Of a DNA stretch of 9,408 nucleotides, positions 7,841-9,408 are shown piece after piece. A program made the translations under genes and the position numbers. The DNA is from JAUVXJ01 sp034430275 (GTDB taxonomy: Bacteria; Chloroflexota; Anaerolineae; UBA7937; B3-Chlor), in contig DAOUEW010000035.1 in assembly GCA_034430275.1 (NCBI GenBank), positions 1 through 9,408 on the forward strand, read 5' to 3'. The notes beneath the pieces are model-generated. The model was not told the origin of the DNA, ran no database searches, and was given only the letters and a program-made list of their open reading frames with translations. The first letter of the stretch is position 1; each line of letters opens with the position of its first letter.

Positions 7841-7915
7841 CTCTCGATCCCTTCGGATTGGGACATCGCCTGCAGCTCTGGCGCTCGCGGGATACCGTCG
7901 GCGCGCGGGGGGATC

Positions 7916-7921
7916 ATTGTA
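7916..7921 (-). promoter_or_regulatory. Second TACAAT hexamer, possible downstream cas promoter
   Basis: A second TACAAT, again preceded by TC-type sequence (TTTCTACAAT), lies 44 bp downstream of the first. The best -35 partner is CTGACG with a 19-bp spacer, which is poor. It would give a leader of about 70 nt. It could be a weak second promoter or a chance copy. Confidence 0.3.
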
Positions 7922-7925
7922 GAAA

Positions 7926-7939
7926 CGGTGATAGCACCG
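7926..7939 (-). repeat. Small inverted repeat in the cas3 leader
   Basis: CGGTG (7926-7930) and CACCG (7935-7939) are perfect complements around a 4-base loop. The repeat lies a short way downstream of the predicted transcript start and overlaps the downstream copy of the two-copy element. In RNA it is a 5-bp stem followed by UUUCU, too weak for a firm terminator call. It could be part of an operator. Confidence 0.4.
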
Positions 7940-7948
7940 ACGTCAGAT
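7927..7948 (-). repeat. Two-copy element, copy A (downstream of the cas promoter)
   Basis: On the plus strand this reads GGTGAT, AGCA, CCGACGTC, then AGAT. It shares GGTGAT, CCGACGTC and GAT with copy B at 8004-8022, in the same orientation and differing by a 3-base insertion in the spacer. The core GACGTC is palindromic. Copy A lies just after the predicted transcription start, a position where a bound protein would block transcription. Confidence 0.5.
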
Positions 7949-7959
7949 GATCTATGACT

Positions 7960-7989
7960 ATTGTAGCACGAGTCGGGCGTGTACCGCAA
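7960..7989 (-). promoter_or_regulatory. Candidate sigma70-type promoter of the cas operon
   Basis: On the minus strand TTGCGG (7984-7989, the -35) is followed by 18 bp and TACAAT (7960-7965, the -10). The -10 is preceded by TG one base away, making an extended -10. The predicted transcript start is near 7952-7954, giving a leader of about 112 nt before cas3. It is the best promoter in a region with few AT-rich hexamers, and it points at the operon. The start site is not proven. Confidence 0.6.
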
Positions 7990-8003
7990 ATGGCGGGGAG
8001 CGT

Positions 8004-8022
8004 GGTGATGCCGACGTCCGAT
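8004..8022 (-). repeat. Two-copy element, copy B (upstream of the cas promoter)
   Basis: On the plus strand this reads GGTGAT, G, CCGACGTC, CGAT. Its core lies 74 bp from that of copy A, close to seven helical turns, and the pair brackets the -35 and -10 hexamers. Copy B lies about 15 bp upstream of the -35. The arrangement resembles an operator pair, but the binding protein, if any, is unknown. Confidence 0.5.
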
Positions 8023-8150
8023 ACTGCTGGCCCCGGGCTGCACCCGGCGTAGGGTGTAGGGTCTCGGATGTGTTGGTACTATGAGTGCCCGCTCACGCCG
8101 GTCCCGAGATCCGCGCCAGGATTAGCGTACCACGACTGCGCAGCGAAGGC

Positions 8151-9408
8151 TCAGACAAGAACGGCGCGATGCTTGAGCCCCTTCTCGATAGCTTCCACCA
8201 CCGCCTCATGCCGCGCCGGCAACTCCACCGGCCGGTTGGCGTGGAGAGCTTGCACTCCGTCCAACTCGCCGTCGTGATAGCCCACCTTGAATCGGGTGAA
8301 CTTCAGGCCGTGAGCCGTGGAGATGACCACCACCCTGTCCGATGGCCCGATTCGTCCCTGCTCTCTCAGCTTGGCGAGGACCGCCAGCGCAGCCCCTGTC
8401 TGCGGACAGCAGTAGAAGCCGGTGCGATCCGCCCGGGCCGCCGCATTGGCTAGCTCGTCCTCGCTGGCCTGCTCCACCACGCCATCGAGCCGGCGCAGGG
8501 TTCTGACGGCTCGCTCGTAGCTCACAGGGTTGCCGATCTGGATAGCGCTGGCCAGCGTGGGTTGTGCCTGGACAGGATCGTACTCCTCGAAGTCAGTCAA
8601 GTAGCTCAGGTACAGTGGATTGGCCCTCTCCACCTGGGCGCAGGCCACCCGTGGTAACTGGTCGATGAGCCCCAGCGCCTTCATCATCAGCAGCCCCTTG
8701 CCCAGGGCGCTCACGTTGCCCAGGTTCCCCGAGGGGATCAAGATCCAGTCGGGCACCTGCCACCCCAACTGCTGGACCATCTCGATGCCCACGGTCTTCT
8801 GGCCTTCAATCCGTAACGGATTCATGGAGTTGGCCAGATAGAGGGTAGGATCGCAGGTCAACTCTTCGACGATCCTCATGCAGCCGTCGAAGTCGGTGTC
8901 CAGGGCCAGGACCAACGCACCATTGGCGATAGGCTGGGCCAGTTGGGCGGTGGAGACCTTGCCCCTCGGCAGCAAGACGATGGCAGGGATGCCTGCGGCG
9001 GCACAGTAGGCGCTGAGCGCCGCCGACGTATCCCCGGTGGAGGCGCAAGCCATGGCCCGGATCTCCCGGCCGTCGGCGATCATCTGCTGTACCACGGAGA
9101 CCAGCACGGTCATGCCCAGATCCTTGAACGAGCCGGTGTGGCTGTTCCCGCATAGCTTGATCCATAGCCGACCCAGGCCAAGCTCCTGCTCGAGGCGAGA
9201 GGCGCGGAGGAGCGGGGTGTTGCCCTCGCCGAGAGTGATCACGTTCTCGGAGCCCAACTGTGGACAGACCCACTCCTTCTTGCTCCACACGCCGCTGGCG
9301 TACGGCCCCTCGGCCGAGCGCGTACGCTCGTCGAATAGCGATCTCCAGCCGGTCCCATCCCGATCCTTCAGGGCCTCCTCGTCGTGCTGCACGTCGAGCA
9401 GACCGCCA
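8151..9408 (-). CDS. thrC: Threonine synthase, plant-like type (5' end cut by window edge)
   Basis: The PLP enzyme converts O-phosphohomoserine to threonine and phosphate, the last step of threonine biosynthesis in the cytoplasm. Counting from the GTG at 9392, GEGNTPLLR is at 55-63, the PLP lysine is Lys90 in HTGSFKDLGMT (85-95), STGDTSAALSAY is at 118-129, the phosphate-binding loop SGNLGN is at 221-226, and STAHGLKFT is at 358-366. The frame stays open to the right edge and reads GGLLD before VQHDEEALKD, a usual part of the N-terminal region, so the GTG is probably an internal valine and the start is outside. Blocks such as GVWSKKEW, DTDFDGCM and WQVPDW recall plant plastid threonine synthase. 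It is unrelated to the cas genes and ends 310 bp upstream of cas3. Confidence 0.95.
   Translation of the reverse strand, partial: GGLLDVQHDEEALKDRDGTGWRSLFDERTRSAEGPYASGVWSKKEWVCPQLGSENVITLGEGNTPLLRASRLEQELGLGRLWIKLCGNSHTGSFKDLGMTVLVSVVQQMIADGREIRAMACASTGDTSAALSAYCAAAGIPAIVLLPRGKVSTAQLAQPIANGALVLALDTDFDGCMRIVEELTCDPTLYLANSMNPLRIEGQKTVGIEMVQQLGWQVPDWILIPSGNLGNVSALGKGLLMMKALGLIDQLPRVACAQVERANPLYLSYLTDFEEYDPVQAQPTLASAIQIGNPVSYERAVRTLRRLDGVVEQASEDELANAAARADRTGFYCCPQTGAALAVLAKLREQGRIGPSDRVVVISTAHGLKFTRFKVGYHDGELDGVQALHANRPVELPARHEAVVEAIEKGLKHRAVLV

Larger units (their letters stand above)
7841..8150. other. Intergenic region between threonine synthase and cas3
   Basis: This 310-bp stretch holds no credible gene. 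The half near cas3 carries the promoter candidate, an AT-richer island (about 7915-7965) and the two-copy element. The half near the threonine synthase gene is GC-rich and shows only weak GC-only inverted repeats (for example 8033-8047) and one 7-bp tandem duplication (8049-8062). I see no intrinsic terminator with a U-tract after the threonine synthase gene. No CRISPR repeat is present. Confidence 0.75.

Noticed and set aside
7771..8043. Minus-strand 90-codon open frame spanning the cas3 leader and start
   Set aside because: It overlaps the cas3 N-terminus out of frame, crosses the likely promoter, has no ribosome binding site and resembles no known protein.
8033..8047. CCGGG-CTGCA-CCCGG inverted repeat as a terminator of the threonine synthase gene
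   Set aside because: The stem is only 5 bp and no U-tract follows on the minus strand; it is expected by chance in such GC-rich DNA.
8049..8062. Tandem GTAGGGT x2 as part of a repeat array
   Set aside because: There are just two 7-bp copies with no spacers, so it is neither a CRISPR unit nor a meaningful satellite.
9390..9392. GTG as the start codon of threonine synthase
   Set aside because: The frame continues upstream to the window edge and reads GGLLD, which belongs to the family's conserved N-terminal region, so the gene begins outside the window.

Overview
The window is a GC-rich (about 60% or more by eye) bacterial chromosome segment. Every convincing gene lies on the minus strand, so transcription runs from the right edge to the left. 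Codon usage looks uniform and no real gene is broken. The lineage cannot be fixed from this sequence. The protein style is compatible with a Chloroflexota-like or other high-GC environmental bacterium, but that is a weak inference.

Right part (8151 to the right edge): most of a threonine synthase gene, a PLP-dependent housekeeping enzyme of a type that resembles the plant plastid enzyme. Its start lies outside the window. An intergenic region of about 310 bp follows (7841-8150). It contains a good sigma70-type promoter candidate, a second TACAAT hexamer, a small inverted repeat, and a two-copy sequence element that brackets the promoter.

Left part (7840 down to position 1): an intact, canonical type I-E CRISPR-Cas operon in the order cas3, cas8e (casA/cse1), cse2 (casB), cas7e (casC), cas5e (casD), cas6e (casE), cas1e. 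cas1e runs off the left edge. The first six genes are packed with overlaps or gaps of 35 bp or less, and the five Cascade genes have near-consensus Shine-Dalgarno sequences, mostly inside the end of the gene before. An 86-bp gap with a 7-bp GC-rich hairpin separates cas6e from cas1e, which is the boundary between the interference and adaptation modules.

How they work together: Cas6e cuts the precursor crRNA and keeps the 3' handle. Cas7e forms the backbone along the spacer, Cas5e caps the 5' handle, Cse2 forms the belly, and Cas8e reads the PAM. The R-loop formed by Cascade recruits Cas3, an HD nuclease fused to a helicase, which degrades the target. Cas1e, with Cas2 expected just beyond the left edge, inserts new spacers. 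No CRISPR repeat or cas2 lies inside the window.

I found no undescribed multi-gene system. The parts worth a second look are regulatory: the promoter-flanking repeat pair, the hairpin before cas1e, and the plant-like threonine synthase next door.
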